Below the pieces are notes generated by a model. It had not been told where the DNA came from and did no database searches. It saw only the letters and a program-made list of their open reading frames with translations. From Hyphomonadaceae bacterium UBA1849 (GTDB taxonomy: Bacteria > Pseudomonadota > Alphaproteobacteria > Caulobacterales > Hyphomonadaceae): a DNA stretch of 64,000 nucleotides. Positions 41,433 to 49,713 of this stretch are shown here, piece by piece; the stretch's first letter is position 1, and each line of letters opens with the position of its first letter. The translations under genes and the position numbers were made by a program. Where the stretch lies: contig DDIN01000007.1 in NCBI GenBank assembly GCA_002338565.1, forward strand, positions 5,780 to 69,779. The letters run 5' to 3'.

Positions 41433-42255
41433 GAAGCAGCTCGTTAATGGAGGTCTTCGCGCGTGTGCCTTCGTCCACCGTTTTCACGATCACAGCACAA
41501 GCCAGAGACGGGCCGCCTTTAGGGTCTGGCAGAGTGCCCGGAACAACAACAGAATATGGCGGGATGCGACCATAGCTGATTTCGCCTGTCTGGCGATTTA
41601 CGATTTTCGTAGACTGGGTGATGAACACGCCCATTGCGATGACAGAGCCTTCGCCGACGATCACGCCTTCAACGACTTCAGAGCGCGCACCGATGAAGCA
41701 ATTGTCTTCAATGATGGTCGGGTTCGCCTGCAGAGGCTCCAGAACGCCGCCAATGCCTGTACCGGCAGAGATGTGGCAGTTCTTACCAACCTGCGCACAA
41801 GAGCCTACAGACGCCCATGTGTCGATCATTGTGCCTTCACCGACATATGCGCCGATATTTGTGTAAGACGGCATGAGAACCACGCCTGGCGCAATATATG
41901 CGCCGCGACGGACCGCTGCCGGAGGAACTGCGCGAAGGCCAGCCTTCTGGAAGTCTTCAGCCGTCCAGCCCTGAAACTTGGATGGCACCTTATCCCACCA
42001 GACGCCGCCATTGACGCCATCGGTCATGATTTCATTCGGGTTGAGGCGGAAAGACAGGAGAACCGCTTTCTTCAGCCACTGGTTCACAACCCACTCGCCA
42101 TCATCGCCCTTTTGCGCCACGCGAGCCGTACCGGCATCAAGCATAGCGAGCGCTTCGTTGACAGCATCACGGACTTCGCCGGTTGTTTCTGTGCTGATAG
42201 TGTCACGCGCGTCAAAAGCGGCTTCGATCACGGACTGGAGATCGGTAGAGGTCAT
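41425..42255 (-). CDS. dapD: Tetrahydrodipicolinate N-succinyltransferase
   Basis: 276 residues. Left-handed beta-helix hexapeptide repeats are visible in the region VRRGAYIAPGVVLMPSYTN, IGAYVGEGTMIDTWASVGSC and FIGARSEVVEGVIVGEGS. It makes N-succinyl-2-amino-6-oxopimelate, the substrate that DapC/ArgD and then DapE process. It lies 23 nt after the HAD gene. Confidence 0.97.
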   Translation of the reverse strand: MTSTDLQSVIEAAFDARDTISTETTGEVRDAVNEALAMLDAGTARVAQKGDDGEWVVNQWLKKAVLLSFRLNPNEIMTDGVNGGVWWDKVPSKFQGWTAEDFQKAGLRAVPPAAVRRGAYIAPGVVLMPSYTNIGAYVGEGTMIDTWASVGSCAQVGKNCHISAGTGIGGVLEPLQANPTIIEDNCFIGARSEVVEGVIVGEGSVIAMGVFITQSTKIVNRQTGEISYGRIPPYSVVVPGTLPDPKGGPSLACAVIVKTVDEGTRAKTSINELLRD

Positions 42256-42278
42256 GTTTTTCAGGTCCTGAACTCGGT

Positions 42279-42983
42279 TTAGTTTTTAGGTTTCGACGTT
42301 TTCGCCGCCTTTAGAAACGTTGTCAGGCAATCCGTCAAATGATGAATGTGATCTGCGGCATCCTGCGCCCCTGCAGGACGGGCGCCTTCAGGCTCGTGGC
42401 TCCAATCTTTTTCGGAGTGAACCAGCACTGTGGTGTAGCCCATATCATAGGCGGTTTTGAGATTTCGCGGCAGGTCCTCAAACATCACAGCCTCATCCGG
42501 TGTGATGCTGAAACGCTCATGCATGCGGTCGAATGCAACGCGCTCCGGCTTTGGCAGGAACCCGGCGTCTTCAATGCCGAAATAACCGTCGAATACACCT
42601 GTGAGGCCAAGCTTCTCCACGACGCGGTCAGCATGTTTCTGCGAGCCGTTGGTGAACACGATCTTGCGTCCCGGCAGATCCTGAATGGCAGAGCGCAGCT
42701 CTTTCAGTTCCGGAATGGGCGTCAGATCAATGTCGTGGACGAAATCGAGATACGGCATAGGATCAATGCCATGCACGCTCATCATCCCGTTCAGCGTCGT
42801 GCCGTGCTCTGCGTAGTATTTTTTCTGCAGGCGTCGCGCTTCATCGTCTGGAAGCTTCAGTGTGTCGGCGACGAAGCGCGTCATACGGACATCAATCTGC
42901 GCGAACAGATCGCATTCAGCCGGATAGAGGGTGTTGTCGAGATCAAACACCCATTGGTTTGCATGCGATAGGTCTGCGCTCAC
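42279..42983 (-). CDS. HAD pyrimidine 5'-nucleotidase (Sdt1-like)
   Basis: 234 residues. HAD motifs: I WVFDLDNTLYP (nucleophile Asp), II IVFTNGSQKH, III Lys in LPKPER, IV MFEDLPRNLKTA. The cap is the short helical type of the Sdt1/pyrimidine nucleotidase group. The physiological substrate is uncertain. Its start overlaps the DUF1036 gene stop by 4 nt (ATGA), so it belongs to the same polycistron as dapD and dapE. Confidence 0.9.
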   Translation of the reverse strand: MSADLSHANQWVFDLDNTLYPAECDLFAQIDVRMTRFVADTLKLPDDEARRLQKKYYAEHGTTLNGMMSVHGIDPMPYLDFVHDIDLTPIPELKELRSAIQDLPGRKIVFTNGSQKHADRVVEKLGLTGVFDGYFGIEDAGFLPKPERVAFDRMHERFSITPDEAVMFEDLPRNLKTAYDMGYTTVLVHSEKDWSHEPEGARPAGAQDAADHIHHLTDCLTTFLKAAKTSKPKN

Positions 42984-44032
42984 TGGTTTTCGTCTTCCGT
43001 TTCTACGTACTCGAAATCTCGGTCGAAGAACTCGTAAATCAAGAGGCCATCTTCGGGAACATCTGTCTCGATGAAACCGGCTTCTTCGTAGAAATTGGCT
43101 TCGCAGGTCTCGCGGCCCAGAATGGCGAACTGGGAGTGTGAGATACAGAAACGGTCAAGGCCGCCCGTGAGAACTTTCCGGCCCTCATCTGTATCCATTT
43201 CTGCGTACACAAAATGGGACGCAGAAATCAGGTCCTGATCAATCACACGTTCGCACGTATCAGAGGCCAGTGCCCACCAGCCACGGCTTTCCCAGCCTTC
43301 ACCACGACGGCGGCCAATCGCTGCCCAGATGCGTTCTTCGGTGCGGTTACAGATCGTGAAACCAAGATTGCGGGACCGCTCAATGGCAATCTGTTCAAGA
43401 TAATCGATCAGCTCTTCATCCGTCGCGTCGCTCGGCAGGTTCTGTTCGGAGAGAAAAGTGCGAATGGCCGCACGAGTGCGCCGCCCGATATAGCCGTCAA
43501 TGGAGCCGGACTCAACACCCGCATCACCCAGCAGCCGCTGAATGCCAGCGGCCTGCGCATTGGACTGAGACCAGCGCGCCGTCTCGCGCAGGGTCGTTGT
43601 CCAGCTTGTACGGTCTTCAATGGTGATCGCCTGAAAGCTACGTGTTTCGAGGCCCATGGCCGCACAGTCAGGAGGGCTCTCTACGGAGAATGTACCCTGC
43701 CCGTCGACGCAGAATTCATAGTCGCCTGTCCAGGACTGCTGCCCGCCGCGATGTGCGCGCGAGGTACGGCCATAGAGGAAATAAGGCGTACTGACCCGCA
43801 ATGGCGCCTGCAGCACGACGCGGCACTCGCCCGGGCGCACGCGGTTCCAACCTTCAATGACGACATCATTATTGACCTGACGGCCTGTCGCGAGCTCTGC
43901 AATCATGCTGGTCTCGTTGCAGATTGACCAGCCTTCCTGCTCCTGAGCGCTCGCCGCAGCGGCACCTAGAAAACCGGAAATCAGAAAGAAACTAAGCGTT
44001 GGCAGAATTCGAGATAAGCGTGCCTGCACCAT
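42980..44032 (-). CDS. DUF1036 - peptidoglycan-binding - DUF1036 secreted protein
   Basis: About 350 residues. A signal peptide (ILPTLSFFLISGFLGAAAASA) precedes a first DUF1036 domain (GWSICNETSMIAELATG, WNRVRPGECRVVL). A peptidoglycan-binding-1-like helical module follows (IQRLLGDAGVESGSIDGYIG, RRTRAAIRTFLSEQNLP), then a second DUF1036 (LGFTICNRTEERIWAAIGRR, GWWALASDTCERVI). DUF1036 is an integral periplasmic fold of unknown function in alphaproteobacteria. The ATG at 44032 lies inside argB, overlapping its 3' end by 41 nt in another frame; no later start keeps the signal peptide whole. Confidence 0.85.
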   Translation of the reverse strand: MVQARLSRILPTLSFFLISGFLGAAAASAQEQEGWSICNETSMIAELATGRQVNNDVVIEGWNRVRPGECRVVLQAPLRVSTPYFLYGRTSRAHRGGQQSWTGDYEFCVDGQGTFSVESPPDCAAMGLETRSFQAITIEDRTSWTTTLRETARWSQSNAQAAGIQRLLGDAGVESGSIDGYIGRRTRAAIRTFLSEQNLPSDATDEELIDYLEQIAIERSRNLGFTICNRTEERIWAAIGRRRGEGWESRGWWALASDTCERVIDQDLISASHFVYAEMDTDEGRKVLTGGLDRFCISHSQFAILGRETCEANFYEEAGFIETDVPEDGLLIYEFFDRDFEYVETEDENQ

Positions 44033-44900
44033 GATCCGTGAACAACTCCACCAGTAGGGCATGAGGTTTGCGGCCATCCAGAATGACGGCGGCTTCAACA
44101 CCATTGCGAACGGCTGATGATGCCGTCTCGAGCTTTGGAATCATACCACCTTTTGCAGTGCCATTGGCAATAAGCTCGCTGACATTTTCCGCGGTCACAG
44201 AGCGGATAAGTTCGCCCTGTTTGTCCAGTACGCCAACCACGTCTGTCATCAGAAGTAGACGCTTGGCACCGAGTGCACTGGCGATAGCGCCAGCAGCGCT
44301 GTCTGCGTTGATGTTATAGCTTTCATGGTTTGGCCCAACGCCAAGCGGCGCGATGACCGGGATGAAGCCTTCAGCCGCTGTAGAAAGCGCCTTGATGATA
44401 TCAGGATTGACGCTGTCCGGCTCGCCTACAAAGCCGAGATCGACCACGCGCTCAATGGCAGAATCCGGATCGCGGACAGTCCGTTCAAGCTTCTTCGCAC
44501 GCAGCAGATTACCGTCAGCGCCGGAAAGGCCCACACCTTTACCGCCAGCCAGATTAATAGACCGGACGATATGCGTGTTGATCGATCCGCCAAGCACCAT
44601 TTCCACAACAGAGAGGGTCTTCTCGTCCGTCACGCGCTGGCCGTCTTCAAACGCAGACTTGATGCCGAGCTGATCCAGCATCCCGCCAATTTGCGGTCCG
44701 CCGCCATGCACGACAACAGGGTTGAGCCCAAGCTGCTTCAGCAGGACCACATCGCGCGCAAAGCCCTTGGCCAGCGACGGGTCAACCATGGCATGGCCAC
44801 CGAATTTGATGACAACAGTCTGGCGATGATAGCGCTGGATAAACGGAAGCGCTTCGGACAGTGTTTTGGCAGACAGATAGCCCGGATCATTATCAGTCAT
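43992..44900 (-). CDS. argB: Acetylglutamate kinase
   Basis: 302 residues, amino-acid kinase fold: VVIKFGGHAMVD, VVVHGGGPQIGGMLDQLG and GMIPKLETASSAVRNGVEAAVILDG. Arginine biosynthesis, second step. The C-terminal LVELFTDHGAGTLI is the usual end. It starts 15 nt after engB and its 3' end is overlapped by the DUF1036 gene. engB-argB adjacency is typical of alphaproteobacteria. Confidence 0.97.
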   Translation of the reverse strand: MTDNDPGYLSAKTLSEALPFIQRYHRQTVVIKFGGHAMVDPSLAKGFARDVVLLKQLGLNPVVVHGGGPQIGGMLDQLGIKSAFEDGQRVTDEKTLSVVEMVLGGSINTHIVRSINLAGGKGVGLSGADGNLLRAKKLERTVRDPDSAIERVVDLGFVGEPDSVNPDIIKALSTAAEGFIPVIAPLGVGPNHESYNINADSAAGAIASALGAKRLLLMTDVVGVLDKQGELIRSVTAENVSELIANGTAKGGMIPKLETASSAVRNGVEAAVILDGRKPHALLVELFTDHGAGTLISNSANA

Positions 44901-44915
44901 TGGCTCATCCTCGGA

Positions 44916-45551
44916 TCAGCGAAGTGTTGCGATTTCGGCGCGAAGCTCGGCAATGCCGATGCCTTTCTCGCTCGATGTTTCCATTACAATCGGGTGGAAG
45001 GCAGGACGCTTGATCAGGCGGGCTTTGACCTTCTCCACCAGACCTTCACGCTCTTTAGCCTTAAGCTTGTCCGTCTTGGTCAGCACGACCTGATAGACGA
45101 CAGCTGTTGTATCCAGAAGCGACATGATCTCTTCGTCGGATTCCATAACGCCGCGGCGTGAATCGATCAGAAGAAAGACGCGCTTCAGCGTTGGTCGGCC
45201 CTGAAGATATTTCAGAGTCAGCTTCGTCCAGCGTGCAATGTCCGTCTTCGACGCACGCGCATAGCCAAAGCCCGGAAGGTCAACGAGAAACAGTTCTTCA
45301 TTGAGGTTGAAATAGTTCAACTCACGCGTACGGCCCGGCTCGTTCGATGAACGGGCGAGGTTCTTGCGGTTTGTCAGCGCGTTGATCAGGCTGGACTTGC
45401 CCACATTGGATCGGCCGGCGAAACAGATTTCAGGATAGTCCGCAGGCGGCAGGCTACGCATGTCCGTAACCCCCATAACGAAATCAACAGGAGCGGCAAA
45501 TAAAAGCCGCCCCTGTTCAATTTGTTCGTCCGTGTATTCGACGTCGCTCAC
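44916..45551 (-). CDS. engB: Ribosome biogenesis GTPase EngB/YsxC
   Basis: 211 residues. G1 FAGRSNVGKSSLINAL, G2 region RSSNEPGRTRELNYF, G3 LVDLPGFGYA, G4 VVLTKTDKLK and G5 ETSSEKG. Required for late 50S assembly. It starts with GTG overlapping the yidC stop (GTGA), so translation is coupled to the insertase gene. Confidence 0.96.
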   Translation of the reverse strand: MSDVEYTDEQIEQGRLLFAAPVDFVMGVTDMRSLPPADYPEICFAGRSNVGKSSLINALTNRKNLARSSNEPGRTRELNYFNLNEELFLVDLPGFGYARASKTDIARWTKLTLKYLQGRPTLKRVFLLIDSRRGVMESDEEIMSLLDTTAVVYQVVLTKTDKLKAKEREGLVEKVKARLIKRPAFHPIVMETSSEKGIGIAELRAEIATLR

Positions 45552-47359
45552 TCGCTCGCTTCACCTTTTTTGCTGAACAGACGTTTGATCAGCTTATCAA
45601 CCTGGGTTTCCTGACCGTGACGGCGCATGATCACGTATTGCTGCGCGATCGAGAGAATGTTCGACCAGCACCAGTAAATGACCAGACCAACCGCGAAGCT
45701 TGAGAAGACGAATGTCAGGATGATTGGCATCATGCCGAAGATCAGCTTCTGAGTGTTGTCTGTCGGAGGCGGGTTCAGAGACTGAAGCGCCCACATTGTG
45801 ATGCCGTAGAAGATTGGCAGGAAGCCAACCGTCAGGATCATTGGGCCGATCAGCGGCACGCTTTCCAGCGCAGCGTTAGAGATCGGAATAAGTCCGAACA
45901 GATTGCCGAGCGCAGTTGGGTCCGGCGCGGACAAATCCTGAATCCATGGCAGAAGCGGGAAGTCTTCATGGCGCATTTCGATGGTCACGAAGAGCGTTTT
46001 GTAGAGACCGTAGAAGACCGGGATCTGAATGAAGATCGGCAGACAGCCCGCAAGCGGGTTCACACCGGACTTCTGATAAAGCTCTGCCAGCTGACGCTGT
46101 TGTTCCTGCTTGTCTTCAACCGTCTCACGAATGCGCTTCATCGGCTCGGAGAGCTCGCGCATTTTAGCCATGGACTGGTACGCTTTGGTCTGGATCGGGA
46201 AGAACACAGCCTTCACGAGAACCGTCAGGATCAGAATGGAAATACCGAAATTGCCAACAATGCTGTTGATCCATGAGAGCAGGAAGAAGAACGGCTTGGT
46301 GAGCCAGAAGAACATGCTGCCCCAGTCAATCGCATCCTGGAAACGGCTAATACCAAGTTCTTCTTCATAAGCGCGCAGCGTAGACGACTCTTTCGCACCA
46401 CCGAAGACACGGTTCACAGATGTGATGGTTTCACCCGGCGCCAGCAGAGAAGCTGCACCATCCATACGCGCCTGCAGGACTTGTCCAGAGTCGCGGTTGA
46501 TAGTGCGATAGCTGACATTAAATGGCTGGCTCTGATCCGGAATGAGCGCACCCAGCCAGTATTTAGAGGTCAGACCAATCCAGCCGCCTTCTGAGCTGTC
46601 GCGGCCAAAGCTCGCGCCCTCTTCCAGCTTCTTGTACTTTTCAAGGTGAAGCTCGCCGCCGGTCGCAGCAACGAGGCCTTCGTGAAGAATGTAGAAGTTT
46701 GCCAGATCATCCGGCGCACCGAACTGGCGAAGGACACCATATGGCTGAACGGAACGCTCACGGCCCGATGTGTTCGTGACGGTGTCAGTGAATGTGAACA
46801 TGAAGTTCTCATCGATAGACACTTCGCGACGGATAGACAGGCCATCTGCGTCATAGCCGATGACAATTGGCGTTTCAGGTGTCAGCTCATCGCCTTCAAC
46901 CAGTTGCCATGGCGTTTGCGCGTCCGTGATCGCGGCGCCTTCAGAGTTCGTCCAGCCAAGAGACGCGTAATAACCGTCGCCCGTGCCCTGAGGCTGGAAG
47001 ATAGTGACTTCGCCTTCAGCGTTTTCAGCTTCGCGGTCTTCCAGCGTCTCGTAATAGTTACGCAGGTTCAGCGTATCTACACGCGCACCACGTAGAAGGA
47101 TGGAGCCATCCATTGCAGGTCCGGAGAAAGGAATGCGAACATCTTCGTAGACAGGTTCAGCAGGGAGTGCCTCGGCCGCGCCTTCAGTCGCCGTTGTGTT
47201 AGCAGTTTCCACCTGCTCGTTAGCCGCCTGACGCGCAGCTAGCATTTCATCGCGGGCTTCCTGTTCAGGACCCCAGAAGAAGATCTGCCAGAACAACATG
47301 ATCGCGCCGATTGCCACCATCGCAATGATCAGATTGCGCAGACTGGTTTCCTGTTGCAT
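45548..47359 (-). CDS. yidC: Membrane protein insertase YidC
   Basis: 603 residues. An N-terminal anchor (LRNLIIAMVAIGAIMLFWQIFFWG) is followed by a large periplasmic beta-supersandwich domain (about 75-355) and the conserved five-helix insertase core. The core starts at FGISILILTVLVKAVFFPIQ with its hydrophilic-groove Lys/Gln residues, and continues in GVNPLAGCLPIFIQIPVFYGLYKTL. It ends with basic RRHGQETQVDKLIKRLF. It inserts membrane proteins with or without Sec. It sits in the rpmH-rnpA-yidC order conserved across bacteria. Confidence 0.97.
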   Translation of the reverse strand: MQQETSLRNLIIAMVAIGAIMLFWQIFFWGPEQEARDEMLAARQAANEQVETANTTATEGAAEALPAEPVYEDVRIPFSGPAMDGSILLRGARVDTLNLRNYYETLEDREAENAEGEVTIFQPQGTGDGYYASLGWTNSEGAAITDAQTPWQLVEGDELTPETPIVIGYDADGLSIRREVSIDENFMFTFTDTVTNTSGRERSVQPYGVLRQFGAPDDLANFYILHEGLVAATGGELHLEKYKKLEEGASFGRDSSEGGWIGLTSKYWLGALIPDQSQPFNVSYRTINRDSGQVLQARMDGAASLLAPGETITSVNRVFGGAKESSTLRAYEEELGISRFQDAIDWGSMFFWLTKPFFFLLSWINSIVGNFGISILILTVLVKAVFFPIQTKAYQSMAKMRELSEPMKRIRETVEDKQEQQRQLAELYQKSGVNPLAGCLPIFIQIPVFYGLYKTLFVTIEMRHEDFPLLPWIQDLSAPDPTALGNLFGLIPISNAALESVPLIGPMILTVGFLPIFYGITMWALQSLNPPPTDNTQKLIFGMMPIILTFVFSSFAVGLVIYWCWSNILSIAQQYVIMRRHGQETQVDKLIKRLFSKKGEASE

Positions 47360-47404
47360 GTGCTGCTGCCCTGTTCCTCTGAGCGCTCTCGCCCATCTAA
47401 TCTA

Positions 47405-47752
47405 CTATTGTGCGGATTTATTCCGGTGGAGCCTTATCAACGCTGTTTCCACATCGTCAAGCAAACGTTCCCATGGTGCCGCAGCTGTGCCTGCACGCGC
47501 AATGAACACATAGTCGTATCCGGGCTTTGCGTATTTTGGCAGCAGTTCGCGTGCCGCAACACGCAAACGGCGCCGAGCCCGGTTTCGGACAACAGCGCCG
47601 CCAATCTTTTTCGTCGTGGTAAAGCCTTCACCGACATGCTGTTGACCGTCGCGACGATCAATACCCTGCACCACTACGAGATGGCGCCGGGCTGCTTGCC
47701 CTTTCGCCGCCTTCAGAAACTCCTTGCGGATTTTCAGACGGCGAATCTGCAT
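47405..47752 (-). CDS. rnpA: Ribonuclease P protein component
   Basis: 115 residues. The basic fold with GFTTTKKIGGAVVRNRARRRLRVAARELL carries the RNR motif that binds the catalytic RNA. It matures tRNA 5' ends. Located 8 nt after rpmH and 45 nt before yidC. Confidence 0.95.
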   Translation of the reverse strand: MQIRRLKIRKEFLKAAKGQAARRHLVVVQGIDRRDGQQHVGEGFTTTKKIGGAVVRNRARRRLRVAARELLPKYAKPGYDYVFIARAGTAAAPWERLLDDVETALIRLHRNKSAQ

Positions 47753-47760
47753 CGTATCAA

Positions 47761-47898
47761 TTAAGATACGCCCAGACGCTTACGGCCCTTGGCACGGCGG
47801 TTTGCAAGAACTTTACGACCGTTCTTGGTTGACATGCGGCTGCGGAACCCGTGGGTACGGGCACGCTTCAGTCGGCTTGGCTGGAATGTGCGTTTCAC
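47761..47898 (-). CDS. rpmH: Ribosomal protein bL34
   Basis: 45 residues, highly basic: VKRTFQPSRLKRARTHGFRS begins it and KVLANRRAKGRKRLGVS ends it, which is unmistakable bL34. It starts with GTG at 47898 and ends 8 nt before rnpA. First gene of the rpmH-rnpA-yidC-engB-argB series. A strong hairpin lies in its leader. Confidence 0.96.
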   Translation of the reverse strand: MKRTFQPSRLKRARTHGFRSRMSTKNGRKVLANRRAKGRKRLGVS

Positions 47899-47920
47899 GG
47901 CTCACGCCCCTTTGTGTTAG

Positions 47921-47944
47921 AAAGCCCGCGCTGATACGGGCTTT
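47921..47944 (-). promoter_or_regulatory. Hairpin in the rpmH leader
   Basis: AAAGCCCG (47921-47928) and CGGGCTTT (47937-47944) are exact complements around an eight-base loop, 22 nt upstream of the rpmH GTG in the minus direction. On the minus strand it ends in TTTCTAAC, too short a T-run for a firm terminator. No minus-strand gene lies upstream, so it belongs to the rpmH 5' leader or promoter region. Confidence 0.45.
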
Positions 47945-48108
47945 AGCTGGCATCGTCAAGCACAATCGACAGAAAAATATCCCCTGAAACAGAGATAACA
48001 TCTTCCGTGACTGGACCTCACGTGCGTTTGAAGCGCTGATACTCAACGTGAGGCGACATGGCTAGACCTCACACATATATAAATGTCTCAGTTTTATGGA
48101 GAACCGGC

Positions 48109-48924
48109 GTGACATCCTCACCCGTTATAAGAAATGCCTTTATTGCGCTGATGCTTGCAGGAACGGCTGCGACGCTGCCTGCACAAGCGCAATCTGCGCA
48201 GACAGAGACAATGAGTGCGCAGGACCATTCCGCATGGACCGCGATCCTCTCTGATTTCGTTATGGAATCAGATGATGGCGTGAACCGCGTGGACTATGCA
48301 CGCCTTAAAGACGACGCCTCAGCGCGCGCCAGCTTAAACGCTTATATTGAGACCCTCGCCGCACAACCGATCTCGGCCCTGCCTGACGACGCTCAATTCG
48401 CAGCCTGGGCCAATCTTTATAATGCGCTCACCGTTCAGGTGATCATCGAGAATTATCCGGTCGATTCGATTCGTGATATTTCCTCCGGCCTGTTCAGCCG
48501 CGGCCCCTGGAAACAGGATGTAGTCACGGTTGAAGGCGAAACGCTGTCTCTCGACAATATAGAGCATGATATCCTCCGCGTTCGCTTTGATGATCCGCGC
48601 GTGCACTATGCAGTGAACTGCGCTTCAATCGGCTGTCCGAACCTGCAAACCCAAGCCTGGACGGCGGAAACACTGGACGAAGACCTGAATGCAGCGGCGC
48701 GTGACTACATCAATCATCCGCGCGGCGTAAGCTTTCGCCGGGACGGTCGCCTTGAAGTTTCCAGCATTTATCGCTGGTTTCGCGAAGACTTTGGCGACTC
48801 GGAAGACGGCGTGATTGCGCATCTCCTGCAATTCGCAGACGATGATCTCGCTGAACGCATCAATGCCCGCCCCGATATTGCCGGTCACAAGTATGACTGG
48901 TCCCTCAATGACATTGCCTCCTAA
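48109..48924 (+). CDS. DUF547 secreted protein
   Basis: 271 residues from GTG at 48109. The signal peptide ends LPAQAQS. The DUF547 domain is clear: FAAWANLYNALTVQVIIENYP, RVHYAVNCASIGCPNLQTQAW, ARDYINHPRGV and SSIYRWFREDFG. The domain contains conserved Asn/Cys residues reminiscent of papain-like peptidases, but activity is unproven for the family. The GTG has GGAG 7-8 nt upstream; an in-frame ATG at 48058 would put 17 residues before the signal peptide. TVP38 follows 23 nt later, and DUF547-TVP38 pairing suggests one transcription unit. Confidence 0.88.
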   Translation: MTSSPVIRNAFIALMLAGTAATLPAQAQSAQTETMSAQDHSAWTAILSDFVMESDDGVNRVDYARLKDDASARASLNAYIETLAAQPISALPDDAQFAAWANLYNALTVQVIIENYPVDSIRDISSGLFSRGPWKQDVVTVEGETLSLDNIEHDILRVRFDDPRVHYAVNCASIGCPNLQTQAWTAETLDEDLNAAARDYINHPRGVSFRRDGRLEVSSIYRWFREDFGDSEDGVIAHLLQFADDDLAERINARPDIAGHKYDWSLNDIAS

Positions 48925-48947
48925 CGGCCGAAACGAGACGTAAAATA

Positions 48948-49694
48948 ATGACGCACACAGAGACGCCAACACAGGCAAAGAAAACCAATTGGGCGTTACG
49001 CCTTCTGCCAGTCGCAATTGTGATTGTCGGGCTTGTTGCCGCTTACATGGCTGGCCTGCACAAATACCTTTCGCTTGAAACGCTTGAGACCCAACGCGCC
49101 GCGCTGAACGAGTTCGTGACCGAGAATTTCGTGCTCGCTTTTGCAGCCTATATCGCTGTCTACGCTCTCGCGACGCTCTTCATGCTACCGGGCGCGCTCT
49201 GGATCACGATTGCAGGCGGCTTCCTGTTCGGACTGGTTGGCGGCTCTGCTGCTACGGTGCTGGGCGCAACGCTTGGTGCCACAGCACTTTTCAGCGTTGC
49301 CCGCACATCGATTGGCGAACCGCTTCGCCAGCGTGCTGGTCCTTTCCTGAAAAAGCTTGAGGCAGGCTTCCGCGAAGATGCGCTTAGCTACATGTTCTTC
49401 CTACGCTTTATGCCGATGGTACCTTTCCCGGTGGCGAACATCGCCCCTGCACTGCTCGGCGCCAAAGCGCGTGACTTTATCCTCTCAACCTTCTTCGGGA
49501 TCATGCCTGGCGTGATCGCTTACACATGGGTCGGTGCCGGACTTGGCGGCGTATTCGACCGCGGTGAAGACCTGAACCTTGGCGGCTTTTTCTGGCAAGT
49601 TGCGCCGCCAATGGCAGCACTCGCCGTGGTGAGCCTCATCCCTGTCATCCTGAAACGCTTCCGCAAAGTTCCGGCAGCACCTGCAGAAAACTAA
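48948..49694 (+). CDS. TVP38/TMEM64 (DedA-superfamily) membrane protein
   Basis: 248 residues. An N-terminal helix (LRLLPVAIVIVGLVAAYMAGL) is followed by the VTT/SNARE-associated domain: LPGALWITIAGGFLFGLVGGSAATVLGATLGATALF and FLRFMPMVPFPVANIAPALLG. The G[FL]xxG and Arg-Phe-x-P elements are typical. The superfamily is linked to lipid scrambling/transport. It sits 19 nt before the flavoprotein gene; the TVP38 plus Lpd/MerA-like pair recurs in many genomes. Confidence 0.92.
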   Translation: MTHTETPTQAKKTNWALRLLPVAIVIVGLVAAYMAGLHKYLSLETLETQRAALNEFVTENFVLAFAAYIAVYALATLFMLPGALWITIAGGFLFGLVGGSAATVLGATLGATALFSVARTSIGEPLRQRAGPFLKKLEAGFREDALSYMFFLRFMPMVPFPVANIAPALLGAKARDFILSTFFGIMPGVIAYTWVGAGLGGVFDRGEDLNLGGFFWQVAPPMAALAVVSLIPVILKRFRKVPAAPAEN

Positions 49695-49713
49695 GACGAC
49701 CGAGAAAAAACAG

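Noticed and set aside
41302..42282. 326-residue plus-strand frame over dapE/dapD
   Set aside because: Antisense shadow of dapD with its hexapeptide-repeat codons; no start signal and no recognisable domain.
44325..45161. 278-residue plus-strand frame over argB/engB
   Set aside because: Antisense to two well-conserved enzymes; composition rich in His/Arg/Asp as expected from reversed codons.
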